Part shown: positions 32,679-44,142 of the stretch, piece by piece
How positions within the stretch are numbered: position 1 is the stretch's first letter
Layout: each line of letters begins with the position of its first letter
Origin: Zea mays
Taxonomy: Eukaryota > Streptophyta > Magnoliopsida > Poales > Poaceae
Assembly (NCBI RefSeq): GCF_902167145.1
Contig: NC_050097.1
Coordinates: 233,201,034 to 233,265,033, forward strand
Direction of reading: 5' to 3'
DNA length: 64,000 nucleotides
Notes under the pieces: generated by a model
Seen by the model: the letters and a program-made list of their open reading frames with translations, nothing else
The model's database searches: none
What the model was told of the DNA's origin: nothing
Program-made: the position numbers and the translations under genes

Positions 32679-34733
32679 CACTTAGTTTTCCTAAAGAATA
32701 AACTAATGAAAATAGTGTTCATGTTCTTTAATAATAATTAAAATGTTAGTTTATATATTGTTTTATATATAGCTTTCTTAATAAGGAGTATAGGACATGT
32801 ACTTTCTAATGGAACTAAAAGATAGTGGTTTATTCATTGTCTTTTACATAAAAGTTCATTTAAAGCATATACCATAACTTTCCATAAATAGGTGTTTAAT
32901 AATAATAATGACCTTTTCACATAAAACCTATTTAGACTTATATCTTAATTGTCATAAGTGATTGGTTAACAATATTTATAATATGCTCCATAATGCTTCT
33001 AAAATTAATAATGTGATAAGTAGCCCATTAACATTAGATATAACATATATCTTTTCTAAAATGTTAGAAAGGTTTAATATTGTTATAACGTGTTTTATCA
33101 TCTTATAAACCCTTAAGATTAGACATATCACGTATGACGTTTTATAAAAGATTAATTTGGTGAACCAAATATTTGTATATAAGATATTTTTAAGCTCATG
33201 TCTTGTTTTATAAAGTATAGATCACACATTTCTAAAAAAGAATACCTTTTATTATAACCCGTGCGAGTAATGTTTTTGAAAAGCAAACGCTCTTTTCGTT
33301 AGGTTTTCTTTTAGCTTTGCGTATGGTGAATGTTGTATGTTATTGAGTGGTATTTGTTTCTTCTTGTTTGTTTGTGTGATATTCAGTGATTGATCTAATA
33401 GTTGAGAATCAAGTGCTATTCCGTGGAAGAACCTCAAATTTTCAATAAGCAAGGCAAGTGGACTTCTCCCTCTGCATACTCTGTTTGATCCCAAACAATA
33501 CATTTAATAAAGTTTATTCTTTTGGATATATATGCATAATTTGACGGGTTACCTATTTAGATAATCTTTCCAACCTTATTCCTTGATCAAACCTGGGAAT
33601 TATACTTTACCTTCTTAGCTATGCTATTGCTACAACGTTAACTTTATGTTGGTACTCCTGTTTATGATACTAATGTTCCAAATGGTAAGTTTACATTATT
33701 GTTGTTAACCCGATGGTTAAACAAGATTATTGCATATTAATTGGAACATGGAGTGACCACCCGGGAAAACAGTGCAACCACGAGTGCTATCATGGCTCTG
33801 GCTTTGGTAATTAGCTTTATATGCTTAGTGCCTGGCAACCTTACCTGAAATATGGGCAAGAGGGGGAGCGGTAGGTGTTGGCAGCCCACGTTAACATGGG
33901 GACATATTCTTGGCTAAGGTACCTCACCCAGGGGGCCACCACCATCGTCTTTAGAAACCTTAGTGGGTTGCTTCGTATTAAGTGTATTTTGTGAAAGCCT
34001 CATAGTGGATCCCTAGCCACTCACCTCGGAAGTGTTTACGGGTTTTGGCTGACCCAGGCTAGAGGGGATACACGGCTTGTGGGTAAAGTTGTACCACCTC
34101 TGCAGAGTGTAAAACTGATATATCAGTCGTGCTCACGGTTATGAGCAGCCTGAACTCCTCACATGATAATTGAACTTGAAGATGGAAATAAATCGAGATC
34201 CGATGATCTGCTAATGGTTTGCTTAAGTGGTTTCACTTAAGTGTTTTTTATATACTCTTATACCTTTGTTTAATGGGAATACTTGGGATTCACACTTATT
34301 AGTAAGACAGGTGTTGTTAATAAAATGTTGACCAACTAAAATGCTTACTGCTCAACCTTAGCCTCACCTTGTTATACCTGCATTAGTTTTTCCCCCACTT
34401 GCTGAGCCCCGACCATAAGTGAGCTCACCCTTGCTTAATTTTGATCAGAAGTTGCAGATGAAGATATGATGCTGAACTCCATGGATGCTAGTCTAGTGAT
34501 ACCCCCGATCATCTTCCTGTGGATGGATGTCCTTGGTTCGCTGTACTTTGATGAATAAAGGTTAAGACATTATGTCTGTTCGAAGTGTAATATGTTAATA
34601 TAATCGTTATTTACGCTTTTATGCATTGTTCTATTGATATATTACACTTGTGACGTCAACATATGTGTGGAAATAGATCCTGGCACACATATGCGATGCA
34701 CCCGGTTCTGCCCTTAGAAACGGGTGTGACAGA

Positions 34734-34749
34734 AGTGGTATCAAAGCAA
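34734..34749 (+). other. E6 primer binding site
   Basis: TGGTATCAAAGCAATG starts four bases after the LTR end; initiator-Met tRNA type. Confidence 0.85.
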
Positions 34750-35817
34750 TGTGACCGTAGGTCGCTAGATTAGTTGGAAATGGAAAGCCCAGTCAGTCTT
34801 TCAAAGCTTGATATATTTTCCTCCATAAAAACTTACTTTATATCAAAACTCGTCTCTTTTATTTTCAACTCTTCTAGTCTGATTTTGGTCTATCAGAAGA
34901 CTCTACTCAGAAGCATTGCAAGATGATCAAGCTAGGATTGCGGAACTTGAAGCGAAGTTTGCCAGAAGAAACCCTCTCGAAGCTATCGACGATGCCCTAT
35001 TCTCTATCTTATCCCCACTCTGCAAGAAATTTTGTGATGGATCCCCTGGATCTATTATTTGACTTCTTGGTTAGGTTGATAGGATTGTTCTTTAGTATTA
35101 AGATTTTCGACTAGATCGGTAATGGCGATATTATATTATATTATAGTGGTTTTCTAATCCCTAATATTGCTATATAACCCTTGACTTCTTATACTTTGTT
35201 GTCTTGCCATTGTATTGCCACCCTTGCGCAATATCTACCTTGATATATTAAACTTTTGACTCTCTACTTTTCTCCTTAGTAATGCTTTCTCCCTATTGAA
35301 TTCTTATACTTTTGCTTTCGTGCCATTGTATTGCCACCCTTGCGCAATATCTACCTTGAGGTATGAAACCTTTGGCTCTCTACTCCTTGATAATGCTTTC
35401 TCCCTAACTCACTTTATATCCTTGGTTGTATCATTTATCCTGACTTTAATAGTTCAGTGTTATCTTATTTCACTATTGGCCACTGACAAATATGTCTTGT
35501 CTAACTCCTTGATATTTCTAATATGATTCCTTGACTTTATAATATCTTTCTTATTCCAAACATTGTCTTACCTTTTGTCTTGGTTGAATGAGTAGAATTG
35601 GATTGTGTTGTGCTGGTATGCTTGAGTTCATTGTTCGTTGTATTCATGTTTGATTTGCTTCTTTGAAATGATTGTTGGTGTATTGTGTGACTTTTGTCCA
35701 TAATGACATCAGTTAGCTAAGAAAAACCTTAGATAGATGGGTTTTCTCTGCTCTCTATAATCTGTCTTTGCTCAACCCTTTTGTCCCTTCCATTCTTCTA
35801 TACCCATACAGATGTCA
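34750..35817 (+). other. E6 leader: short gag-like piece and a ~115-bp tandem duplication
   Basis: At 34907-35055 one phase reads a short helical segment (QDDQARIAELEAKFARRNP, then LFSILSPLCKKF) that may be the remains of a gag N-terminus. At 35187-35411 a ~115-bp unit with GCCATTGTATTGCCACCC is present twice. The rest is AT/pyrimidine-rich with no recognisable gene. Confidence 0.5.
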
Positions 35818-37083
35818 GATCTTGGAATGTGAACTACAAGTGATGTCACTAAGTGCAAAGAATGCGGTGTGTTGGCAAATCAAAACAACACTATAAATGA
35901 AACAGCTGATGAATAGACCTTCAAGACACAAAAGGATGCACAACCAAACCAATAGACAAGTGACCTTGGAACATGTTGTTGTTGTGAGTACTATGGAATT
36001 CCTTGTCGCCAGATCAGTACAAACAAAAGTGAAACTACAAAACAGAAGAACCGGATTTTATTTTCTGGTATAAAAAGTCAATGGTCTTCTCAAGAATAAC
36101 TAATAGCAGATGCACTGTCAGACAATGAATTGCAAAGTATTCCAAAAAGGAAACATCACAAGGATGCCCAGCCCCAAGAAGAAACACATGAATGTTACAT
36201 TGATGGATGGGCTATTACGTGCACACAGTTTCAGCCTCATCGTCACATCAGGTCCAAGAAACGAAAAGGGAAACATGGAAAAAGTCAAGAGATAACTTCA
36301 AGAAAAGCTTGCTATCAATGTGGACGTGAAGGTCATTACTTCCGTAATTGTCCAGAGAAGAGTTCACTACAGATCACCTCCGAGATGAAGCTATCTCAGT
36401 CTTCAGACATGGAATATGAACAAAAATACACAGAAACTTCTACCAACACAGTAAAGACAACTCCACCATGTAACTTATCAAGTCGTGCTTGCTTTGGCTG
36501 TGGTGATACCGCCCATCTTGTTAATGATTGTCCTTAGAAGGATGTGGAGATCAATAAGGTCCAAAAGAAAAGACAACACCCTCAAACTCATGCATCAACA
36601 AAGAATAAACAACGGAAAGAGACCACAGGAAAGATAAGTTATGCAGTGACAAGAACCATTCCATATGATGATGCAGTAATTTTTGGAACACTAGCCATTC
36701 ACACAACCATTGCCATCGTGTTGTATGATCCTCGTACAACACATTCTTTTATCAGTGCCCAGTTTGCAACAAAGTATGATATCTTTAAGTGTTCCTTAAG
36801 ATCAAGAAAGACCATCGGTACACCCGAAGGAAAAATGTTAGTAAACTACATATGTCCAAAACTAAGTGTTAAAATCAATGGTATAGATTTTCAAGCTGAT
36901 CTTATAGTGATGGAATCAATGGGAAAGGATGTGATTCTTGGAAATAATTGGTTACAAAGAACTAAGGCAATAATCCAACATACTGAAAGAACCATATGTT
37001 TGGAAACCCCGTCTGGAGAAAGAATAGTAGTTGAAGACAATCAACCTCCAACTCAGATTGGTACATCTGTCAAGGAAGAATAA
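35818..37083 (+). pseudogene. E6 gag C-terminus with two zinc knuckles, and protease
   Basis: After several stops, a frame from 36130 gives knuckle CYQCGREGHYFRNC and then CFGCGDTAHLVNDC. It is closed by a TAG at 36535-36537, then a second open segment (36544-37083) gives the protease domain. Where gypsy proteases have D-S/T-G-A-T-H-S-F, E6 has LYDPRTTHSF, so the catalytic Asp is present but the Gly of the loop is lost. The rest of the fold is visible (INGIDFQADLIVMES, GKDVILGNNWLQ). The frame ends shortly after, where RT would begin in a full element. Confidence 0.75.
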
Positions 37084-37829
37084 TATATAGTTTAGCTAGA
37101 AGGAGTATGTCTCACGAAGAAAAAAAACGTCAAGGTGTTGCCTCTTTCAAGAGTTGTAATTGTGCTAAGTGATATATGAATAAATTTGGAGAATCTCTCG
37201 CACCTATTGTGTTTGCCTCTTTATAAAGAGAATACAGTATGGTGTCATCTCCTATATGCAAACAATGTGATACTCTAGTTGCCCTAAAGTCCCGCTCAAG
37301 TCTTTCTCTCAAATTGTGCTCAAAGAAAAAAATGTTGGATCAGAAAGATGATTTGGATATCATGCTCTGAAATCTATAAAAGTTCAAAAGATTTTTGTTA
37401 AGGAATATAACACATGTAAACTCTTGAAATATGAGGAAGCTAGTAACCATCCTTGTTCCTTGACTAATCTTATCTTGGAAATCAAAAAGTTGTGTTCGCT
37501 CTTCATCTTAATGTCATACAAGCCTCTTATGCAGTCTGTCTCACTAACTCTTTTACCCTCTGACTAGATGATGAACCCTAATGGAAATGAAGTAAATGGT
37601 GCCAACGACAATATTCCTACCTTAATAACTATGAACGAGAAAAATGAGTCACAGAGATATTCGATGAATGGAATGAAGAACAACAAAAGGAATAGAAAAA
37701 TGTTTGGATACATGATTAGACCACCTCAACCACAAGCAAAAGTCACGAAACACACGGATACCCAAACAGAAAATCAAGTCAGGCTCAGCTATATAAGATA
37801 CAGACACCCAATCAATCCTCACCCCCTGT
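37084..37829 (+). other. E6 internal region without recognisable gene
   Basis: A frame from 37568 (MMNPNGNEVNGANDN) is polar and low in complexity; I recognise no domain. Stops occur in all phases elsewhere. Confidence 0.4.
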
Positions 37830-38100
37830 TGGTCAATCAAGTTGACTCGCAAAGAACTCAAAGCAAGAGGTGCTTGCTAATACTGCAAAAACGAAGGACA
37901 TCTTATTCGCGAGTGCCCCAAGAAGCGCCTAGACCGACTAGAGAAGAAAGCTGCCAAGCATGACCTAAGCAATAATTCAGAAGACCCACCATTTTATAAG
38001 TATGATGATGAAGGTCGCTTGATTAGTATACATTGTGGAGCAAAGAAGTAAGGAAGTTCCTTAAGTTTGGAGGAGTTCAATGAGAACTAAGAACCTACAA
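37830..38100 (+). pseudogene. E6 third zinc-knuckle segment
   Basis: One phase reads KLTRKELKARGAC, an in-frame stop, then YCKNEGHLIRECPKKRLDRL, which together form a CCHC pattern, followed by DPPFYKYDDEGRLIS and a stop near 38050. Its place directly before the 3' LTR, downstream of the protease, is unusual. It may be a second gag-derived module left after deletion or recombination. Confidence 0.6.
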
Positions 38101-38160
38101 ATAAACCATGTATCTCCCTTGCTTTCGTGCTAGCCTTTCTTAATCTCGAGGACGAGATTC

Positions 38161-38179
38161 TTTTTAAGAGGGGTAGATT
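38161..38179 (+). other. E6 polypurine tract
   Basis: TTTTTAAGAGGGGTAGATT immediately before the 3' LTR, preceded by CTCGAGGACGAGATTC, the same arrangement as E1 at 53355-53388. Confidence 0.85.
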
Positions 38180-41100
38180 TGTGACACTGTGAAAATAATT
38201 AAATAAAAATAATACGTTTAGTTATTAATGATATTTATGACAATAAATTTTCTTTTAAGTGTTTGCTATTTATTTGCATTCGGAATGATTTTTTATTTGC
38301 TCATAATTGATTTTTTTATATTTAATAGCATTTCTACTTAAATGGAAATCCAAATAAATAATATAATAATTACTAGTCCGAAAATAACTATTTTATATAT
38401 AAATAATTTTAGGTTAATTGTTATGAATTTTATGATTATTTAAAAGTGTATTTCAAAATTTAAAAAAGTAGAAAAAAACCACAAAACACATACGCACACA
38501 CGATCGGCCGTTTGGCCCAAGCCAGCCCTCCCCCACGTCACTCACTCACCTCTCTCTCCCATTAGTCTCTTGCTTGTGGGCCCTATTTGCCATAATAGTG
38601 TTTTAAGCTATAGCCGTTCTATTCTTTGGATAGTGAATACCGTTGCTGATTCCTTTGACCACGATGCTGCTTGCATTCTCTCGCGTCGGATCGTTTGCCC
38701 ACTCGTGCTCAGCAGTGGAGCGTCATGTCGGACGTTCCATTTCTCCTTGCCTCTTTCCCTTCTTTCCCACTCAGCAGTGCGGCTGCTGTTTCTCGGCACC
38801 ATTAATGGTACGTTTACAGCCGCATACGCATTCAATCGGCATAAACTCTAGCGTGATTCTCTCTCCTTTATTGCCTATAAATCAAGTCCAGCAACAACCG
38901 TGCTACTCATCCCTGCTGTCGCACCTCACTCGCGCTCACTGCCACTGCATTGCGCCACCGCTCGCCAGACCGTCCGCATCCGTACACCGTTCGTCGCCGG
39001 AGTTCGTCTACGCTGTCACCGTTGTCGCCGGAGTCCGTGGAGACTCGCCAGAGTTCGTACTCACCGTTCGCGTCCCCAGCCGGAGCTCCGCCCAAACGCT
39101 CACCAACAATCGTGCCATTCCCTGCCCGTCGAACCTAGCTCGTCGACGTTCATCCTTGCGCATGAACGAAAACACAAGGTCGAAGACAACCCTGAAATAT
39201 TTATCATGTTTTGAATTTATTTTGTAAAATATTGATGTGATTTGGCGATTCACGTGTGCGGTCTTAGAGATTTGTGATGTATACGTGTAAACAAAATCGA
39301 ACCCACGACAATACTTTTAAAAAATGCGTATGATTTTATGAGCACGGTCACTATTCACTAACTTAGTGATTTTCATACTAGAAATGTTTATAATTAATTT
39401 CTCTTTAGTGTGTGGAGCGATAATTGGTTAGTATTGATATAAGTATAACTTTGGTTAAGCCACGTATTTCTGGTCGAATGAAAATATAGATTTTTACTAT
39501 TCATAATAAATATATTCATAAGTATAGCACTAAATTACTTAGAATAGTAAAATGCTCATTTATGTCATAATAACCATGAATAGGTTATTAAAAGTCCTAT
39601 TTAGTAATTTACAATTAATTATTAGTATATTAATGTCAGAAGAATTATAAATAAACAATTTTTAGTTATATGTATAATTTCTATTTAAGAAAGAAAGGAG
39701 AAACATAAAGAGTAGAATTTATGATAATGTTAAAACGACTTAATTAGGCACTCATGCTTTCCTAATGAAGAAAATGATAGCTATATTGGTAAATATAGGT
39801 TTCTTACTAAAGAATTAGATAATTTGTTTCTAACTTTAAAATGCCCTTTTTAATAGACATCATGATTTTGATTTAATAAGATTTATTATAGATGTTTAAG
39901 TATAGCCGTACTAAATAGTAATATGTCATATAACTTTTCTAATAACGATATAACAGCTTAATTAAATGCTCACACCGTCATAACTAAAACAATAGTTAAT
40001 AACATACCAATGAATATAATATTCATTTTAAATATCTAGGTCATATGTTTCTAAACTAAAGGTAAAGATAAATAATAGAGTAATTATGTCCTCTCATAAT
40101 CTAGTTAATTAGATTTATATTACAAATTGTTCACAACTGGTTATATATGCTTAGTTAATCATTTAATCAAACTTAGTCCATATTATTTATATATATATCA
40201 CTTAGTTTTCCTAAAGAATAAACTAATGAAAATAGTGTTCATGTTCTTTAATAATAATTAAAATGTTAGTTTATATATTGTTTTATATATAGCTTTCTTA
40301 ATAAGGAGTATAGGACATGTACTTTCTAATGGAACTAAAAGATAGTGGTTTATTCATTGTCTTTTACATAAAAGTTCATTTAAAGCATATACCATAACTT
40401 TCCATAAATAGGTGTTTAATAATAATAATGACCTTTTCACATAAAACCTATTTAGACTTATATCTTAATTGTCATAAGTGATTGGTTAACAATATTTATA
40501 ATATACTCCATAATGCTTCTAAAATTAATAATGTGATAAGTAGCCCATTAACATTAGATATAACATATATCTTTTCTAAAATGTTAGAAAGGTTTAATAT
40601 TGTTATAACGTGTTTTATCATCTTATAAACCCTTAAGATTAGACATATCACGTATGACGTTTTATAAAAGATTAATTTGGTGAACCAAATATTTGTATAT
40701 AAGATATTTTTAAGCTCATGTCTTGTTTTATAAAGTATAGATCACACATTTCTGAAAAAGAATACCTTTTATTATAACCCGTGCGAGTAATGTTTTTGAA
40801 AAGCGAACACTCTTTTCGTTAGGTTTTCTTTTAGCTTTGCGTATGGTGAATGTTGTATGTTATTGAGTGGTATTTGTTTCTTCTTGTTTGTTTGTGTGAT
40901 ATTCAGTGATTGATCTAATAGTTGAGAATCAAGTGCTATTCCGTGGAAGAACCTCAAATTTTCAATAAGCAAGGCAAGTGGACTTCTCCCTCTGCATACT
41001 CTGTTTGATCCCAAACAATACATTTAATAAAGTTTATTCTTTTGGATATATATGCATAATTTGACGGGTTACCTATTTAGATAATCTTTCCAACCTTATT

Positions 41101-42251
41101 CCTTGATCAAACCTGGGAATTATACTTTACCTTCTTAGCTATGCTATTGCTACAACGTTAACTTTATGTTGGTACTCCTGTTTATGATACTAATGTTCCA
41201 AATGGTAAGTTTACATTATTGTTGTTAACCCGATGGTTAAACAAGATTATTGCATATTAATTGGAACATGGAGTGACCACCCGGGAAAACAGTGCAACCA
41301 CGAGTGCTATCATGGCTCTGGCTTTGGTAATTAGCTTTATATGCTTAGTGCCTGGCAACCTTACCTGAAATATGGGCAAGAGGGGGAGCGGTAGGTGTTG
41401 GCAGCCCACGTTAACATGGGGACGTATTCTTGGCTAAGGTACCTCACCCAGGGGGCCACCACCATCGTCTTTAGAAACCTTAGTGGGTTGCTTCGTATTA
41501 AGTGTATTTTGTGAAAGCCTCATAGTGGATCCCTAGCCACTCACCTCGGAAGTGTTTACGGGTTTTGGCTGACCCAGGCTAGAGGGGATACACGGCTTGT
41601 GGGTAAAGTTGTACCACCTCTACAGAGTGTAAAACTGATATATCAGTCGTGCTCACGGTTATGAGCAGCCTGGACTCCTCACATGATAATTGAACTTGAA
41701 GATGGAAATAAATCGAGATCCGATGATCTGCTAATGGTTTGCTTAAGTGGTTTCACTTAAGTGTTTTTTATATACTCTTATACCTTTGTTTAATGGGAAT
41801 ACTTGGGATTCACACTTATTAGTAAGACAGGTGTTGTTAATAAAATGTTGACCAACTAAAATGCTTACTGCTCAACCTTAGCCTCACCTTGTTATACCTG
41901 CATTAGTTTTTCCCCCACTTGCTGAGCCCCGACCATAAGTGAGCTCACCCTTGCTTAATTTTGATCAGAAGTTGCAGATGAAGATATGATGCTGAACTCC
42001 ATGGATGCTAGTCTAGTGATACCCCCGGTCATCTTCCTGTGGATGGATGTCCTTGGTTCGCTGTACTTTGATGAATAAAGGTTAAGACATTATGTCTGTT
42101 CGAAGTGTAATATGTTAATATAATCGTTATTTACGCTTTTATGCATTGTTCTTTTGATATATTACACTTGTGACGTCAACATATGTGTGGAAATAGATCC
42201 TGGAACACATATGCGATGCACCCGGTTCTGCCCTTAGAAACGGGTGTGACA
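38180..42251 (+). repeat. E6 3' LTR (4072 bp)
   Basis: Complete, from TGTGACACTGTGAAAAT to GGGTGTGACA, followed by the target duplication CACTG at 42252-42256. Near-identical to 30657-34731. Confidence 0.95.
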
Positions 42252-42674
42252 CACTGTGTTCATCATCCCTTATACGAGAAGCTTCCCCTGCACACCGACG
42301 ATATGGAGATCTCGGATGTCAGGGCACAAGAAGATTGCTCCGGCAGCAAACATCTGTAGCTCCAAGTACTACCTTCGTTATGTTTCTGGGCCCACATGTC
42401 GGGGCCCAATACCCTTGTACATACCCCCCTTTAGCTATAAAAGGGGAGGCTCTTAGACAGACTTAGACTCTCAGCTCTCAAGCATTCACAGCAATCCAAC
42501 ACACTATGGAGTAGGCTATTACGCTCCGATGGCCCAAACCACTCTAAAATCCTCGCGTGTTCATGTGCTCGGTCATCGCTTAGCAAGACAGGCAAAACGC
42601 CTAAGCCCCCTCCTCATCTTAGGATTTAGGGCGGGTGCAATCCGCCACCCGGCCGGAGAATTCCCTCTCCGACA
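42252..42674 (+). repeat. E3 3' LTR, right fragment
   Basis: Resumes with CACTGTGTTCATCATCCC and ends CTCTCCGACA. TATAAAAG at 42436-42443. Followed by GAACT, the E3 target duplication. Confidence 0.9.
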
Positions 42675-42806
42675 GAACTGATTCTCAAAGAAGCCCATGA
42701 GACTGTATAGTCTATACACCCTGGTAGTGAGAAGATGTACCAAGACCTGAAGAAAAGATTCTGGTGGTACGGAATGAAAAGAGAGACATCAGAGTATGTG
42801 GCTATG
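42675..42806 (+). pseudogene. E1 integrase zinc-binding segment, first part
   Basis: Reads LILKEAHET, a stop, then IHPGSEKMYQDLKKRFWWYG and MKRETSEYVAM, the HH part of the HHCC domain. The following CxxC is on the other side of E4 (52230). This places the E4 insertion exactly between the His and Cys halves of the zinc finger. Confidence 0.85.
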
Positions 42807-44097
42807 TGAAAGGGAATTAGGCTTACACCTAGTCCCTAATTAATTTTGATGGTTGAATTGCCCAACACAAATATTTGGACTAACTAGTTTGCTCTAGTGT
42901 ATAAGTTATACAGGTGCCAAAGGTTCACACTTAGCCAATAAAAAGACCAAGTATTGGGTTCAACAAAAGAGCAAAGGGACAACCAAAGGCACCTTTGGTC
43001 TGGCGCACCGGACTGTCCGGTGTGCCACCGGACATGTCCGGTGTACCAGAGGCACTACGAGCCGAACTCTTCACTCTCAGGAAATTCCAGAGGCAACTCC
43101 GCTATAATTCACCGGACTGTCCGGTGTACACCGGACATGTCCGGTGCTCCAAGGAAGAGCGACCTCAGGAAACTCGCCAGCCTCGGGAATTCATTTCAGC
43201 TGCTCCGCTATAATTCACCGGACTGTCCGGTGTACACCGGACTGTCCGGTGTAACTGCGGGGCAACGACTACTTCTGGCGCCAACGGCTACCTACGACGC
43301 ATTAAATGCGCGCCAGCGCGCGCAGAGGTCAGGCACGCCCATACTGGCGCACCGGACAATCTACAGTACATGTCCGGTGCGCCACCGGACATCCAGGCGG
43401 GCCCAGAAGTCAGAGCTCCAACGGTCGGAACCCAATGGCTTTGGTGACGTGGCTGGCGCACCGGACTGTCCGGTGCACCATACGACAGCCAGCCTGCACC
43501 AAACGGCTAGTTTGGTGGTTGGGGCTATAAATACCCCAACCACCCCACATTCAAGTCATCCAAGTTTTCCACTTCTCAACTACTTACAAGAGCTCTAGCA
43601 TTCAATTCTAGACACACCAAAGAGATCAAATCCTCTCCAAATTCCACACAACGCCCTAGTGATTAGAGAGAGAGATTTGCTTGTGTTCTTTCAAGCTCTT
43701 GCGCTTGGATTGCTTTCTTCTTTCTTTGATTCTTCATTGCGATCAAACTCACTTGTAATTGAGGCAAGAGACACCAATTTTGTGGTGATCCTTGTGGGAA
43801 CTTTGTGTTCCAAGTGATTGAGAAGAGAAAGCTCACTCGGTCCGAGGAACCGTTCGAGAGAGGGTAAGGGTTGAAAGAGACCCGGCCTTTGTGGCCTCCT
43901 CAACGGGGAGTAGGTTTGAGAGAACCGAACCTCGGTAAAACAAATCCGCGTGTCTCACTTCACTATTCGCTTGCGATTTGTTTTGCACCCTCTCTCGCGG
44001 ACTCTATTATATTTCTAACGCTAACCCGGCTTGTAGTTGTGATTATTTTTGAAGAATTTCAGTTTCGCCCTATTCACCCCCCTCTAGGCGACTTTCA
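42807..44097 (+). repeat. E4 5' LTR (1291 bp)
   Basis: TGAAAGGGAATTAGGC to GGCGACTTTCA. Contains repeated ACCGGACTGTCCGGT and ACCGGACATGTCCGGT palindromes between 43008 and 43475. Confidence 0.95.
43526..43533 (+). promoter_or_regulatory. E4 LTR TATA box
   Basis: TATAAATA in GGGGCTATAAATACCCC, conserved at 51651-51658, just downstream of the palindrome cluster. Confidence 0.75.
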
Positions 44098-44112
44098 ATT
44101 GGTATCAGAGCC
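44098..44112 (+). other. E4 primer binding site
   Basis: ATTGGTATCAGAGCC directly after the LTR; matches the initiator-Met tRNA 3' end type. Confidence 0.93.
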
Positions 44113-44142
44113 CGGTGCTTCATTAGAGCCTAACCGCTCGAA

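Larger units (their letters stand above)
30657..34731 (+). repeat. E6 5' LTR (4075 bp, lacks 7 terminal bases)
   Basis: Begins CTGTGAAAATAATT, whereas the 3' LTR begins TGTGACACTGTGAAAATAATT with the first seven bases extra; ends GAAACGGGTGTGACA. A GC-rich block (30960-31660) is followed by about 1.5 kb of AT-rich DNA (31700-33240). Small frames such as 31040-31321 are not credible genes. Confidence 0.93.
30657..42251 (+). mobile_element. E6: gypsy-type element with very long LTRs and only gag/protease remnants
   Basis: LTRs of 4075 and 4072 bp flank a 3448-bp internal region with a Met-type primer site, zinc-knuckle and protease remnants, and a polypurine tract. There is no RT, RNase H or integrase. 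Target duplication CACTG. By eye the LTRs differ by about 25 substitutions, mainly transitions, and one AT-repeat length change, so the insertion is recent. The element must have depended on enzymes from another element. The sequence before the 3' LTR (coding LEDEILF) resembles the end of E1, suggesting a related lineage. Confidence 0.9.
23617..42674 (+). mobile_element. E3: pol-deleted Tat-lineage element
   Basis: LTRs at 23617-24718 and 29997-30656 plus 42252-42674 (split by E6), target duplication GAACT at 23612-23616 and 42675-42679. The internal region has gag, then jumps from just past gag straight to the C-terminal integrase segment, then the Tat-type 3' region. It lacks protease, RT, RNase H and the integrase core, so any transposition needed proteins from elsewhere. 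LTR divergence of several percent by eye makes it older than E4, E5 and E6. Confidence 0.9.

Noticed and set aside
30657..42251. Segmental duplication of a 4-kb host region
   Set aside because: Copies have TG...CA type ends, a primer binding site after the first, a polypurine tract before the second and a 5-bp duplication outside: they are LTRs.
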